Shown one piece after another: positions 27,430 to 35,399 of a stretch of DNA of 64,000 nt (the first letter of the stretch is position 1; every line of letters begins with the position of its first letter). The position numbers and the translations under genes were made by a program. This stretch comes from Ruegeria sp. ANG-S4 (lineage in GTDB: Bacteria; Pseudomonadota; Alphaproteobacteria; Rhodobacterales; Rhodobacteraceae). The notes beneath the pieces were generated by a model. That model was not told where the DNA came from. It saw only the letters and a program-made list of their open reading frames with translations, and did no database searches. The DNA is taken from NCBI RefSeq assembly GCF_000814005.1, contig NZ_JWLK01000002.1, positions 583,752 to 647,751 on the forward strand, written 5' to 3'.

Positions 27430-28157
27430 CGGCGAAGTTGTCGTTGCGTGGGGTGCGCAAACGCTTTGGCGATCACGAGGTGTGCAAGGGCATTGACCTG
27501 GATGTTGCCGACGGTGAAATGGTCTGTCTGATCGGAGCGTCGGGCTCGGGGAAGTCCACGCTTTTGCGTTGCATGAACCTGCTTGAGCCCATCGACGATG
27601 GCACGATTTGGCTGGATGGCACAGATATTTCCGAGCCCGGTCTGGACCCCCAACCGGTTCGGCAGCAGATCGGCATCGTGTTTCAAAGCTACAACCTGTT
27701 TCCGCACATGACGGCGGCGGAAAACGTTATGCTCGCCCCGCGCCGGGTATATGGCCGAAGCCGCGATGTTTTGCGCCCGCAGGTCGAACGGCTGTTTTCC
27801 CGTTTTGGGCTTGGCGATCGGATGGATCACTATCCCGACCAGCTATCGGGGGGTCAACAGCAACGGGTTGCGATCATTCGCGCTTTGGCGATGGAGCCGC
27901 AGATCATGCTGTTCGACGAGATTACCAGCGCGCTGGACCCCGAACTTGTCGGAGAAGTGTTGGACGTGCTGCGCGATCTCAGAGGGCAGGGGATGACCAT
28001 GGTGCTTGCCACGCACGAGATGGGTTTTGCAAGGGAACTGGCAGACAAGGTCTGTTTTCTTGATGCAGGTCGCATCCTTGAGCAGGGACCACCTGACGAG
28101 CTTTTTTCCGCCCCGCGTGAGGCTCGAACCAAGGCGTTCCTTTCGAGAGTGCTTTGA
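27426..28157 (+). CDS. Amino-acid ABC transporter ATP-binding protein
   Basis: This 243-residue ATPase is of the GlnQ/HisP type. It has Walker [10 protein letters not shown] (about 36-44), the Q loop [12 protein letters not shown], signature LSGGQQQRV, Walker [13 protein letters not shown] and the switch histidine in ATHEMGFA. The ATG at 27426 overlaps the permease stop; the same frame is open further upstream but that part lies inside the permease gene. Walker B has Ile where most have Pro (DEITSALD), which is common in this subfamily. Confidence 0.93.
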   Translation: MTAKLSLRGVRKRFGDHEVCKGIDLDVADGEMVCLIGASGSGKSTLLRCMNLLEPIDDGTIWLDGTDISEPGLDPQPVRQQIGIVFQSYNLFPHMTAAENVMLAPRRVYGRSRDVLRPQVERLFSRFGLGDRMDHYPDQLSGGQQQRVAIIRALAMEPQIMLFDEITSALDPELVGEVLDVLRDLRGQGMTMVLATHEMGFARELADKVCFLDAGRILEQGPPDELFSAPREARTKAFLSRVL

Positions 28158-28219
28158 TTTGGTGATTGGCCCGGGCCATGTCCGAGGCGTCGCATACAAG
28201 CCACCTAAAAACCTCGGAC

Positions 28220-28253
28220 CACGCGCGGTTGCCCCGGCGGGGCTTTCCGCGTG
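28220..28253 (+). terminator. Nested hairpin between convergent ABC and TetR genes
   Basis: An inner stem GCCCC-GGC-GGGGC (28231-28243) followed by TTT is enclosed by an outer arm pair CACGCG and CGCGTG. It lies 62 bases after the ATPase stop and could end that transcript, though the U-run is short. Confidence 0.4.
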
Positions 28254-28329
28254 TCTTCGCTCTTGATGGTCAGTCTCGAAGCTTTTCGGCGATAGATTAG
28301 CGCCTGGGGCTTCCGACCATTGCGCGTCT

Positions 28330-28929
28330 TTACTTTTTCAGCCCTGCCGCGATGAATTTTGCCGCACGCCGGGTATGTGCGCGGATTTCCGCAGGGTCGG
28401 TTCCGGCCCGAGCGCGGGTTGAAACACCGATCACCGTATTGGCAAGCAGTTCCGCCGCAGCCTGGGCGGTTTCATGTGCTCCGGCCCGCTGCATCACAGA
28501 CAATAAGAGCGCGTCCAGTGCCGACAGCACAGCGGAAAGACGCGCCTGTACGGCCTCAGAATGAATAGCCGCCGGGGCAGTCCCCCAAACCAGACACCCA
28601 AGCGTGTTCTTGTCGCCAGGTGTGTACAGATCCACCAAGGCATCAAAGAAATCGTCAAGGATGTCTTCAATCTTTCCGGTCTGCTCCAGACATTGGGCGG
28701 CCGTTTGCGCGACTTTGGACGTGAAGGCGTCCAGTGCCGCCAGATAGAGGTCATTCTTGTTTCCGAAAGCAGCGTAGAGGCTGGGACGGCTGAGCCCGGT
28801 TGCTTCTGAAATGTCGTCGAGTGATGCGGCGTCCAAACCACGCATCCGAAACACGTCTGCAATTTTGGCAAGCGCTTCATCGGTGTCAAACGTGCGCGGT
28901 CGCCCGCGCGGTCGGGGCCTATCGTCCAT
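28330..28929 (-). CDS. TetR-family transcriptional regulator
   Basis: This protein of 199 residues has a TetR helix-turn-helix (about 12-58: DEALAKIADVFRMRGLDAAS, DISEATGLSRPSLYAAFGNK) after an RPRGRPRTF leader, and a ligand domain in the rest. The start at 28929 is preferred because GAGGCAG precedes it and because the in-frame extension to 28965 would run through one arm of the probable operator. It is divergent from an acetyltransferase gene, with a 14-bp inverted repeat in the gap, so it likely represses that gene and itself. Confidence 0.9.
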   Translation of the reverse strand: MDDRPRPRGRPRTFDTDEALAKIADVFRMRGLDAASLDDISEATGLSRPSLYAAFGNKNDLYLAALDAFTSKVAQTAAQCLEQTGKIEDILDDFFDALVDLYTPGDKNTLGCLVWGTAPAAIHSEAVQARLSAVLSALDALLLSVMQRAGAHETAQAAAELLANTVIGVSTRARAGTDPAEIRAHTRRAAKFIAAGLKK

Positions 28930-28932
28930 TTT

Positions 28933-28986
28933 GTACTGCCTCGCTTGGAAACCTTGACGATCCATTCTTTATAAGCGAAGCAGTAC
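28933..28986. promoter_or_regulatory. 14-bp inverted repeat, probable TetR operator
   Basis: GTACTGCCTCGCTT (28933-28946) and AAGCGAAGCAGTAC (28973-28986) are inverted copies with one mismatch and a 26-base spacer containing TTGACG. The pair fills most of the gap between the divergent TetR and acetyltransferase genes. Two separated arms suggest either two dimer sites or one looped site. Confidence 0.7.
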
Positions 28987-29011
28987 AGAATTCAAGAAGG
29001 GATAGAATCAG

Positions 29012-29623
29012 ATGCTTGATACGAACATCGAAGCTCTGCCACATCAGGTGCGTGTGGCGGACGTTTCCGAACGCGAACAGGTTTTGAACGCCATTACGTT
29101 GGGCTTTTCCGCTGACCCTGTTGCACGTTGGATTTGGCCTGAGGCGCGGACTTATTTGAACGCCATGCCGCGTTTTGCGGCGGCGTTTGGTGGGCGCGCA
29201 ATTGACGCTGGAACAGCGTTTGTCACTGACGGATTGCGCGCAGCTTCACTTTGGTTGCAGCCCGGCATTGAGCCCGACGGCGACACCATCGAAGGGATTC
29301 TGGAAGAAACAGTACGCCCCGAGATTTCGGATGATCTGAACAAGATGTTCGAGTTGATGGATGCTCACCACCCGGAAGAGACACACTGGTACTTGCCGAT
29401 GATTGCGGCTGACCCTCGGTTCCTCGGGCTTGGTCACGGTGCCGCAATCCTGAAACACGCGCTTCGGACCTGTGACGAGACGGAAACACTGGTTTATCTC
29501 GAATCCTCGAACGCGCGGAACATTTCGCTGTACGAACGGTTTGGCTTTGAGACGATTGGAGAAATCGCACCGGGTGAGGCCCCCCCGATGTACCCGATGA
29601 TCCGTCAGCCCAGATCAGTCTGA
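29012..29623 (+). CDS. GNAT-family acetyltransferase
   Basis: This 203-residue protein has a GNAT acetyltransferase fold: LPMIAADPRFLGLGHGAAIL forms strand beta4 and the acetyl-CoA loop (G-L-G-H-G-A), and YLESSNARNISLYERFGF the C-terminal motif. Members next to TetR regulators often detoxify a small ligand. The start is an ATG with AAGGGA ten bases upstream. It is probably controlled by the divergent TetR protein. Confidence 0.85.
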   Translation: MLDTNIEALPHQVRVADVSEREQVLNAITLGFSADPVARWIWPEARTYLNAMPRFAAAFGGRAIDAGTAFVTDGLRAASLWLQPGIEPDGDTIEGILEETVRPEISDDLNKMFELMDAHHPEETHWYLPMIAADPRFLGLGHGAAILKHALRTCDETETLVYLESSNARNISLYERFGFETIGEIAPGEAPPMYPMIRQPRSV

Positions 29624-29705
29624 TCGTTGAGCGTCGATTGATACTGACGCACCAATGCTGTCGGTGGTCTGGGTTACTTTCGGCGTGCCCTCTACCGGTT
29701 GCACA

Positions 29706-29740
29706 GCTCCGACCGCTTATGCGGTCGGAGCATTTTTCTT
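29706..29740 (+). terminator. Rho-independent terminator
   Basis: GCTCCGACCGC, loop TTAT and the exact complement form an 11-bp stem followed by ATTTTTCTT. It lies 83 bases after the acetyltransferase stop. No gene is seen in 29624-29705 or between the terminator and 29860. Confidence 0.85.
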
Positions 29741-29860
29741 GATGTCGCGGAAGTTGGAATTGCGAAGCGATTTTAACGCAAGCGCACTCCTCTCGCGCAA
29801 CGGGAAACAACTGCGGCACTTAAAGGAAATCGCCAAACCAGTAGCTGAGGGTCACCCATC

Positions 29861-30613
29861 TTGCGCACCATTCAATTGATTATCGGCGTCATCGGGTACA
29901 TTGCGGCTATTGCCGCGCTTCTTGCGCTTTTCGGTTTCATCGCTGGTGTTGGGCCGCATGGTGGTCTGAATGACGGTCCGCAGACCGGGTTACTTTTTGC
30001 CCTTGCGATTGATCTGGGACTGATAGCGCTTTTCGGGCTCCATCACTCGGGTGCAGCTAGGCGAGGCTTCAAGTCGTGGGTGACCCGGATCTTTCCAGCC
30101 GACCTTGAACGCAGCATCTATCTGCTTGTGACTGCCGCGCTGGCGACGCTTATCATTGTTGCTTGGCGTCCAATCCCGATTCAGCTTTGGCAGTTCGAGA
30201 ATCCGGTAGGGGTTGCCGTGATCAGAACCTGTTTTGTTGGCGTCATGGCCATGATGCTGGTTGCAACCTTTCAGATCGGACACCTAGGGTTCTTTGGCCT
30301 CAGGAATCCTCTTGACGCCTTCCTTCAAAAACGCACCGCGCCGGTCAGTTTTTCTGCCCGATTCCTGTATGGGTTGGTCCGCCACCCGATCAGCCTCGGC
30401 TGGTTGTTGGCGCCTTGGCTGGTGCCCGAGTTTACCGTCGGCCAGCTTGTATTTGCCCTGGGCACCGCCGCATATGTGTTTGCCGTAACACCTTTGGAAG
30501 AGGCCGACCTGCGCCGGGACATAGGTGCTGACTATGACACCTATCGCAACCGGGTTCCGGCGTTTTTTCCGTTTCCCCGGATTTCCAAGCGGACGGACCG
30601 GCGATTGCAATAG
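29861..30613 (+). CDS. NnrU/MddA-like integral membrane methyltransferase-family protein
   Basis: This 250-residue membrane protein has about six hydrophobic segments and resembles the NnrU and methanethiol S-methyltransferase (MddA) family, which is related to isoprenylcysteine methyltransferases. Supporting motifs are FGLHHSGAARRGFKSWVTR, the following P-x-x-LERSIYLL and WRPIP, and a C-terminal LVRHPISLGW and EEADLRRDIGADYDTYRNRVP typical of phospholipid and isoprenylcysteine methyltransferases. MddA makes dimethyl sulfide from methanethiol; NnrU is linked to denitrification. Which role applies here is open. The start is TTG with GAGGG nine bases upstream. The stop is six bases from the stop of the opposing MFS gene. 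Confidence 0.72.
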   Translation: MRTIQLIIGVIGYIAAIAALLALFGFIAGVGPHGGLNDGPQTGLLFALAIDLGLIALFGLHHSGAARRGFKSWVTRIFPADLERSIYLLVTAALATLIIVAWRPIPIQLWQFENPVGVAVIRTCFVGVMAMMLVATFQIGHLGFFGLRNPLDAFLQKRTAPVSFSARFLYGLVRHPISLGWLLAPWLVPEFTVGQLVFALGTAAYVFAVTPLEEADLRRDIGADYDTYRNRVPAFFPFPRISKRTDRRLQ

Positions 30614-30619
30614 GTCAGT

Positions 30620-31852
30620 CTAAGCGTGGCTTTCGGCAGGTACGTTTGTGAGGGGCTTTTCCTTAAGCAGGAACACCAGAACGCCAGCAAACACAGCGAG
30701 CCAGATCGACGACCACCAAACGATGCTGTACTGCGTGTAGAGGTCGTACAACAGGCCTCCAAAATATGCTCCGGCTGCGGCGCCGATCTGATGCCCGGCA
30801 GAGATCAGGCCAAACGACAGGCCCATGACCCCGCGACCAATGTGGGACGCAACAAGGCTGGCCGTTACCGGAACCGTCGAATAATCGACCATTCCGAACA
30901 GGACGGAAAAGACGATCAGGGTTTCAAAGCTGGCGCCGACATTCAGTAGAATGAGAAACGTCAGACCGCGCAGCATATAGATCAGCCCAAGCAACAGCGG
31001 CCGGTTCATCCGGTCCGTCAGCCAACCGGCAAAAATCATCCCTGCAAGGTTTATTGCCGACAACAGACCGTAGGCTGTAGCAGACGGCACCGGACCAAAT
31101 CCACAAAACGCCGCGTAAGGAAGGAAGTGGGTCTCGATCACGCCTGTCGTTGTGTATCCGCAGATCAAATAGCTCCAGAACAGGATCTGAAAGGCGGGCA
31201 GTTTTAGGATGGCCACCAAGTCTTGACGCAATGTGTTGGAATTGCCTTTGTCCTCGTCCAGTACATCCTTGCTGACGATCTTTCGGGGAAACCAACGGTG
31301 AATAAGGCCCATGATCGCCAGTGTCCCGATCCCCAGCGCGACAAAGGCGAGACGCCAGTCGAAGACGCTTATGAGCAGGGCCAGAAGCGGAACAACCACA
31401 AACTGGCCGCCGGTTGATCCGGATGTGGCGATACCCGTTGCCAGCCCGCGTTTTGTTTCAACCTCTTGTTCAACGGCGGTCGATACAACGTGGGTCGCTA
31501 CAAGCCCGAAGCCAATCGCCGCGATGCCGCTGAACGCCAGAAAAAAGACAACCGCATTGGACGAAAGCGCGACGATAAAACAGCCTGTCGCCAATGCCCC
31601 GAGGCCGATGAGCATGATCGCGCGTGCGCCTTGTTTGTCCACAAGCCGCCCGCCGAAAGGCGCGACAGTGGCCATGACCAATAGGGCAACCGCCGCTGTC
31701 CCCGACGTGAAGCTGCGCGACCAGTCAAACTCCTGCTCTAAAATCGGCATGACCAGCCCAAGGGCGGCTCTTGCAGAAAAGGCCAGCGCGAGCGCGACAA
31801 AGGACAGTCCGACCGTCAGCGCGGCAGTTCTGTTTTGGGCTGTAAAGGTCAA
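30620..31852 (-). CDS. Major facilitator superfamily transporter
   Basis: This protein of about 410 residues has twelve probable membrane helices and MFS loop motifs, GGRLVDKQGARA (loop 2-3) and GWLTDRMNRP (loop 8-9). It resembles monocarboxylate-type carriers (MCT/OFA-like), with FSARAALGLVMPILEQEF near TM1. The TTG at 31852 is chosen because GGAG lies eight bases before it; in-frame starts at 31909, 31939 and 31975 are also possible but lack ribosome sites. A strong minus-strand terminator with structured RNA lies just upstream (31981-32115), so expression may be controlled by attenuation. The substrate is unknown. Confidence 0.85.
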   Translation of the reverse strand: MTFTAQNRTAALTVGLSFVALALAFSARAALGLVMPILEQEFDWSRSFTSGTAAVALLVMATVAPFGGRLVDKQGARAIMLIGLGALATGCFIVALSSNAVVFFLAFSGIAAIGFGLVATHVVSTAVEQEVETKRGLATGIATSGSTGGQFVVVPLLALLISVFDWRLAFVALGIGTLAIMGLIHRWFPRKIVSKDVLDEDKGNSNTLRQDLVAILKLPAFQILFWSYLICGYTTTGVIETHFLPYAAFCGFGPVPSATAYGLLSAINLAGMIFAGWLTDRMNRPLLLGLIYMLRGLTFLILLNVGASFETLIVFSVLFGMVDYSTVPVTASLVASHIGRGVMGLSFGLISAGHQIGAAAGAYFGGLLYDLYTQYSIVWWSSIWLAVFAGVLVFLLKEKPLTNVPAESHA

Positions 31853-31980
31853 GCGACTGGCTCCAGCTATAGTTGACCAATCAGAACTAGATCGACCCTT
31901 TCGCTGCATAAATGACAAATCTCGGGCAAAAACGGCCATTCTGATTGTGCGGCTCTTCGGTGGCCACATCTTCAAAACTC

Positions 31981-32009
31981 AAAAAAGCCCGACCTCATTG
32001 AGGCCGGGC
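31981..32009 (-). terminator. Rho-independent terminator upstream of the MFS gene
   Basis: On the minus strand GCCCGGCCTC, loop AATG and GAGGTCGGGC form a 10-bp stem (one G-U pair) followed by six U. It ends transcription arriving from the right, either from the TPR gene or from a small RNA, or it is a conditional terminator in the MFS leader. Confidence 0.85.
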
Positions 32010-32115
32010 AGTTTGGAGGAATATTTGACGGACGAAAGGGATAGTCCGGATCGCAATCACCGACTATCCGCAAGCGCCGCAACCGCATTGCGGTGTCGAC
32101 TGACTGACTTAGGCC
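31981..32115 (-). ncRNA. Candidate small RNA or attenuator leader
   Basis: Read on the minus strand, a short hairpin (CCGC-AAT-GCGG near 32084-32094) is followed by a strong one at 32039-32069, whose arms GGATAGTC and GACTATCC are exact complements with a further GG/CC pair, then by an unpaired stretch and an intrinsic terminator at 31981-32009. This is the layout of a small RNA or of a riboswitch or attenuator leader for the MFS gene that starts 70-130 bases further on. It matches no class that I recognise. The 5' end is a guess. Confidence 0.45.
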
Positions 32116-32342
32116 CGTCAGAAACTCAAATGGATAAAAGGCGCAAAAAATGCCAACAAGGTAGCATTCTGGAAAGTAACCCTTCCTGTCCCATACCGGC
32201 GGTTTTTCCATGTGCTGGGCTTGGGGCCATTGTGTGCCGGTGGATGGCTCTGTCTGCAGACCGTCGTTCTTGATGTGCAATCAGGTTTTCTACTCGTTTC
32301 TTTGCTGGCACAGCGGGTCGACAGGTTCGAAGTCTGGCGAGA

Positions 32343-33701
32343 TCATTGGTTGGCTTTTGCTTGCGTGATTTCATTGAGTGCACTCAGGATAGCCTCGGCG
32401 TCGCGTGGATCTGAAAACAGGGTACGAAACAAATGATCCAGAGGGTAATCGGGCCAGGCTTGTTCCAAAAGCAGCACAGTGGCGCGCGCCTGATCGGTTT
32501 CGCCTAATCGCTGATAGCCGGCGGCCAGATACCCGATGGAAATCGCGCTGACAGGATCGCCCACCCGTATCGCCTCGTTGAACTGGTCCACCGAGTTTTG
32601 ATAGTCACCCAAATGATAACTCGCCGACGCCAAAACGCTGCGGTACGGGAACCTCTGGTTGGTTGTATCGCTGTCCCGCGCGCGTTTGGCCGACACGATC
32701 GCACGTTCAAAAGCACCGCCAAACAGGGAAAACAGCGCGTCGAAATTGATGACATGAATATCATCGGGCGCAAGGCCAAGGGCTCGCGATGATTGATCGA
32801 TCGCCGCATCGAAGTCCCGCTTGGCAAAGGAAACGAGCGCTTGCGATGAATGGCTCCACCCTTCATCCGGCGCCAATTCCAGCGCCTTTTCGGCACGGGA
32901 CTGTGCGAGATCCAGCAAAGCGCTCTTTTCTTCGCCCGGCGGCGTCGTGATGGCCAGGATACCTAGGGCTTGTCCGGATCCCGCATATCCGCCGAAGTAA
33001 GTTCCATCCAAAGAAATGGCACGTTCAAACATGCCACGCACGGCTTGCAGCCGTTCGCGATCCAACACCGGAAACATCAACGGTCGCGCTTCGTTGGCCA
33101 GATTGACCGCCTGCAGCTTGGTCGGGTTCGTTGAAAAGAGCGCCTCACGCACAGCTTGTTGCTGCTTCAAGTTCGCAGGTGTCGCGGCAGTTTCCTGAGA
33201 TACGTCAGATGTGCGCAGAAAAAGAAAAACCCCAGCGCCGATTGCAAGCAACGCCAGAATAGCGGCCCACGGCAGCCAGTTCTTGGCTGATCGTTGGGTT
33301 TGGCTTTTTTCTGAACTGTCATCCAGCATTTCGAACCGGGGTACATAACCGCCAGGGTCAATATGGATACGCAGGCGCTGATCCTTGCCCGAGTTTGAGT
33401 AGTAATTGGCCAACCGTCGTCGCATGCGCCCGGCATCAACGCGCACAACGGCCATCGGATCGCCACCTGCGTCCAGGGACCTGCCGTAAACATCTTCGGC
33501 GATGGACTTGGCCCGAATGTCATCGGATTTACCAACCAAAAGCTTTTCCACGACATAGCTCAGGAAAGATTGCAACCGCTCGGCCCCTTCGAATTCCGGG
33601 CTTTCCAGAATCGCCGCCAAAGCCTGCCGGATTTCCGCTTCCGAAGGCCGTGTTGGTGCCGGATCGACGTCCGGCTTTGCATGTAATCTCCTCGTCGGCA
33701 T
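32343..33701 (-). CDS. Membrane-anchored TPR protein with DNA-binding-like N-terminal domain
   Basis: This 452-residue protein has an N-terminal domain (about 18-120) found in many TPR proteins annotated as adenylate-cyclase-like or transcriptional regulators: ILESPEFEGAERLQSFLSYV, then RAKSIAEDVYGRS, GDPMAVVRVDAGRMRRRLANYY and IHIDPGGYVPRF. A single membrane helix follows (about 142-163), and the C-terminal part has tetratricopeptide-type repeats (for example AEKALELAPDEGWSHSSQAL, ALGLAPDDIHV). No cyclase domain is present. CadC-like signal reading across the membrane is plausible but inferred. A perfect palindrome lies 46 bases before its start. Confidence 0.75.
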   Translation of the reverse strand: MPTRRLHAKPDVDPAPTRPSEAEIRQALAAILESPEFEGAERLQSFLSYVVEKLLVGKSDDIRAKSIAEDVYGRSLDAGGDPMAVVRVDAGRMRRRLANYYSNSGKDQRLRIHIDPGGYVPRFEMLDDSSEKSQTQRSAKNWLPWAAILALLAIGAGVFLFLRTSDVSQETAATPANLKQQQAVREALFSTNPTKLQAVNLANEARPLMFPVLDRERLQAVRGMFERAISLDGTYFGGYAGSGQALGILAITTPPGEEKSALLDLAQSRAEKALELAPDEGWSHSSQALVSFAKRDFDAAIDQSSRALGLAPDDIHVINFDALFSLFGGAFERAIVSAKRARDSDTTNQRFPYRSVLASASYHLGDYQNSVDQFNEAIRVGDPVSAISIGYLAAGYQRLGETDQARATVLLLEQAWPDYPLDHLFRTLFSDPRDAEAILSALNEITQAKANQ

Positions 33702-33746
33702 CGCTTCTACAGGTTTTGCGCGGCTTATAAGTCTTTGAAAAATAAC

Positions 33747-33763
33747 ATGTTACGTCGTAACAT
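33747..33763. promoter_or_regulatory. Perfect palindrome in a divergent promoter region
   Basis: ATGTTACG-T-CGTAACAT is an 8-bp perfect inverted repeat between the TPR regulator-like gene and the small gene that leads the DUF3179/sulfatase genes. It is a good candidate operator, possibly of the TPR protein itself. Confidence 0.5.
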
Positions 33764-33874
33764 ACGTTAAGATACCTGAATATGTAAGTGTATTTCAGCG
33801 ATAGTACGCTGGAAAGGAGGGGAATTCGCCTTTTCGTCGAGGCATCACCGCGATCACGCACCTTGGGGATCACC

Positions 33875-34102
33875 ATGGATACTCTGTTGGTTCTATTTCC
33901 GGATCAGGCGAATGAAATCGGACGCCTGCGCAGTGCGGACACAGTGTTCGCCCAAATATGTGCCGACTATGAAAGCCTTACGGCGCTGATGCCCTGCGAT
34001 GCGAAAGATCCAACCTACTCAGATTTAATCGAAAGCCTTCGGGGGCTGGAGGACGAAATTCGGCTTTACCTCGCGTCCCGGTCACAGCCACCCGAAAGCT
34101 GA
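33875..34102 (+). CDS. Small hypothetical protein (75 residues)
   Basis: This short protein starts at an ATG with GGGGA six bases upstream and is acidic and helical (RSADTVFAQICADYESLTAL, LIESLRGLEDEIRLYLASR). It has no signal peptide or membrane helix and matches no family I know. It ends 24 bases before the DUF3179 membrane protein gene, with which it is probably co-transcribed. Supported by the ribosome site, codon use and position. Confidence 0.6.
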   Translation: MDTLLVLFPDQANEIGRLRSADTVFAQICADYESLTALMPCDAKDPTYSDLIESLRGLEDEIRLYLASRSQPPES

Positions 34103-34126
34103 TCAAAGCAAAAGAAAGCTGTCCCA

Positions 34127-35389
34127 ATGTTGGCCAATTTTCTGTTTTATATCGGGCTGATCGTTTCGCTTGCTATCGGCTTCATGTACTTTCGCGATCT
34201 TGGCGACGTCAGCCAGATGGTTCTGAAGGTGAAGCGGAACAACATGATCCGCTTTATTCGCAACGAGAACGCCTACATCGCTGCCGGCATCGGCGCTTTG
34301 GTCCTGATGCTCATAGGCCATGTGATGGGCGGCGGTCCCGGATGGCTGTTTTTTCTGGGCGCGCCAGCCGTGACTTTGTTGATCGTGTTTCTCTTCGCCT
34401 TTCCATGGGTTTGGGTTCACGTCGGTTTGCGCAACCAGCAAGACAGTGCGCACTACTACCCAATTTCCGAGGCCCGGGATTTCATCAACCCATCAGCGAG
34501 CGTCCTGGTTATCGAAAACAACGGGCACGCTCGCGCGCATTCGGACGGTCAGTTGATGCGCCCGCACCTGGCGGGCAATCCTGATGGGTTGGGCGGCGAT
34601 GATGTCGTGATGACCTATTGTGCCATGGCCAATCTGGGCCTTGCCTACAAACCGGTCATTGATGGCAAGCGGCTGGATCTTGAGGTGATGGCCCAGCATG
34701 GAAACAACCTGATCCTGCGTGACAACACGACTGGCGAGCCGATCCAGCAGATCTATGGGCATTTCGACAGCGACGGCTCGAAACAGGCGGCAATGCAGCC
34801 CTGGCCGACCTTCCGGATGAGTTTTCGCGGGTTCCAGAAGGCCTATCCCGATGGTGAGGTGTTTTTGAACAAACCGTCTTCGAACCCGTTTTTGCGCCTG
34901 TTCGACACGTTCACCGAAACCGTTTTTGCGTCCGGAATTGCCAAACAGCACCAAGAGGCCGCGCCGGTCATGGACAACATGAGCCATAGCGACAATCGAC
35001 TGCCCAACAAAACTTATGTTTGGGGCGTCACAGTCGGCGATGAGGCGGTCTGTTGGACGGATGACTTCATTGCGGAAAACCACGGCTTGATTAACGCCAA
35101 AGTCGGCGACCGCGATCTGGTTGTATCTTATTGCCCAACTTACGAAAGCGTCGGCGTCTGGTACAATGACAGCGGCGAACCTGTCACAAATATCGACTTT
35201 TTCGGAAACTCGAACTGCGGAAAGCTAAGCCGTGTCGAGACCCTGCGTTCCGGCATGTTCTGGCATGTCTGGGTCGAATTCTTTCCCGACACGGATATCA
35301 ACCGCACCAGCGCGACCCAACCCGATCCCGACGATCTGCAAATTTCCCCCAAACCCGTATCCGGCCAATCACCGGAGCAAAGTCAATGA
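34127..35389 (+). CDS. DUF3179-like membrane protein
   Basis: This 420-residue protein has three N-terminal membrane helices (about 2-22, 46-64, 70-95) and a long domain facing the periplasm that resembles DUF3179: DDVVMTYCAMANLGLAYKP (about 160-178) and DLVVSYCPTYESVGVWY (about 328-345), each with the Y-C-(P/A) element of that family. The function of DUF3179 is not known. The gene lies ten bases before a secreted arylsulfatase gene on the same strand, so the two are probably expressed together. Family assignment rests on motif recall. Confidence 0.65.
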   Translation: MLANFLFYIGLIVSLAIGFMYFRDLGDVSQMVLKVKRNNMIRFIRNENAYIAAGIGALVLMLIGHVMGGGPGWLFFLGAPAVTLLIVFLFAFPWVWVHVGLRNQQDSAHYYPISEARDFINPSASVLVIENNGHARAHSDGQLMRPHLAGNPDGLGGDDVVMTYCAMANLGLAYKPVIDGKRLDLEVMAQHGNNLILRDNTTGEPIQQIYGHFDSDGSKQAAMQPWPTFRMSFRGFQKAYPDGEVFLNKPSSNPFLRLFDTFTETVFASGIAKQHQEAAPVMDNMSHSDNRLPNKTYVWGVTVGDEAVCWTDDFIAENHGLINAKVGDRDLVVSYCPTYESVGVWYNDSGEPVTNIDFFGNSNCGKLSRVETLRSGMFWHVWVEFFPDTDINRTSATQPDPDDLQISPKPVSGQSPEQSQ

Positions 35390-35399
35390 GCATGTCGAT

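Larger units (their letters stand above)
31853..32342. other. 490-base gap with structured RNA and terminator, no protein gene seen
   Basis: No convincing protein gene lies in this interval. Its left part is the probable 5' region of the MFS gene; the middle holds the structured RNA and terminator described separately; the right part (32116-32342) separates these from the TPR-protein stop. A 102-codon minus-strand frame across 31972-32280 runs through the terminator and resembles no known family. Confidence 0.5.

Noticed and set aside
29655..29879. Plus-strand frame of 74 codons between acetyltransferase and NnrU-like genes
   Set aside because: It crosses a strong terminator hairpin and lacks any family resemblance or ribosome site.
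31972..32280. Minus-strand open frame of 102 codons upstream of the MFS gene
   Set aside because: It reads through a strong intrinsic terminator and a structured segment, has no ribosome site and resembles no family.
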